Notes under the pieces: generated by a model
The model's database searches: none
The model's input: the letters and a program-made list of their open reading frames with translations, nothing else
Told to the model about the DNA's origin: nothing
In this document: piece after piece, positions 63,941 through 64,000 of the stretch
How the letters are laid out: each line of letters opens with the position of its first letter
How positions within the stretch are numbered: the first letter of the stretch is position 1
Translations under genes and position numbers: made by a program
From: Nesterenkonia sandarakina
GTDB taxonomy: Bacteria; Actinomycetota; Actinomycetes; Actinomycetales; Micrococcaceae
Direction of reading: 5' to 3'
DNA: 64,000 nt
Assembly: GCF_013410215.1 (NCBI RefSeq)
Contig: NZ_JACCFQ010000001.1
Coordinates: 1,798,001 to 1,862,000 of the forward strand

Positions 63941-64000
63941 GGTGTCCCTCTATCTCGAGTGATTCCCTGGTCTATCCAGAATCTGACACGTCGAGAACGA

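Overview
The window is high-GC, densely packed bacterial chromosome. Gene order, GTG starts, many 4-base ATGA/GTGA overlaps, a mycothiol-type protein family (TIGR03085) and the proS / rimP-nusA-ylxR-infB-rbfA-truB-ribF-rpsO-pnp order all point to an actinobacterium of the Micrococcales, most likely Micrococcaceae (Arthrobacter/Nesterenkonia-like). The genus is a guess from gene content, not from a search. No rRNA, tRNA, CRISPR array, prophage or insertion sequence was seen.

Layout. 1-5590: two sodium:solute symporter units (acetate-permease type) lie on either side of a LytS/LytTR two-component system, with a CRP-like site and a pair of direct repeats in the divergent promoter region. 5693-6751: a Gfo/Idh/MocA oxidoreductase. 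6961-11210: a two-gene unit of a processive family 2 glycosyltransferase and a membrane-anchored GH18 hydrolase with two chitin-binding modules, followed by a large LuxR/LAL regulator. 14138-20983: a GNAT gene, then the conserved dxr-rseP-ispG block of the MEP isoprenoid pathway, a second GNAT and an acidic repeat-bearing lipoprotein. 21122-37981: a TauE-type permease, proS, an accessory AbiEi-like/nuclease gene, then the translation and RNA superoperon.

38541-43484: an MFS transporter and, divergent from it, a reactive-sulfur operon (persulfide dioxygenase-rhodanese, rhodanese, TauE/SafE permease, CsoR/CstR repressor) with two ATACCCC-type operators. 43672-51017: a catabolic operon of a GntR regulator, a complete tripartite tricarboxylate transporter (TctC, TctB, TctA), a DHDPS/NAL-family lyase, a DhaK-DhaL fusion kinase and a PfkB sugar kinase. 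Its substrate is unknown. 51004-63940: assorted genes, including an FAD oxidoreductase-Rieske fusion, RecQ with a PRTase-like tail, an HNH protein, a class II deacetylase, a LuxR regulator, a SRPBCC-SDR39U1 fusion, a glutaredoxin, TspO, an aldehyde dehydrogenase and two small membrane proteins.

The most unusual observation is a family of four dispersed imperfect palindromes, each exactly 75 nt by my count (20997-21071, 23835-23909, 25255-25329, 34959-35033). All lie in the same orientation relative to a G-rich right flank. Two of them bracket the accessory AbiEi/nuclease gene inserted between proS and rimP, and two run into the 3' ends of genes. A second, unrelated palindrome pair sits at 38191-38415.
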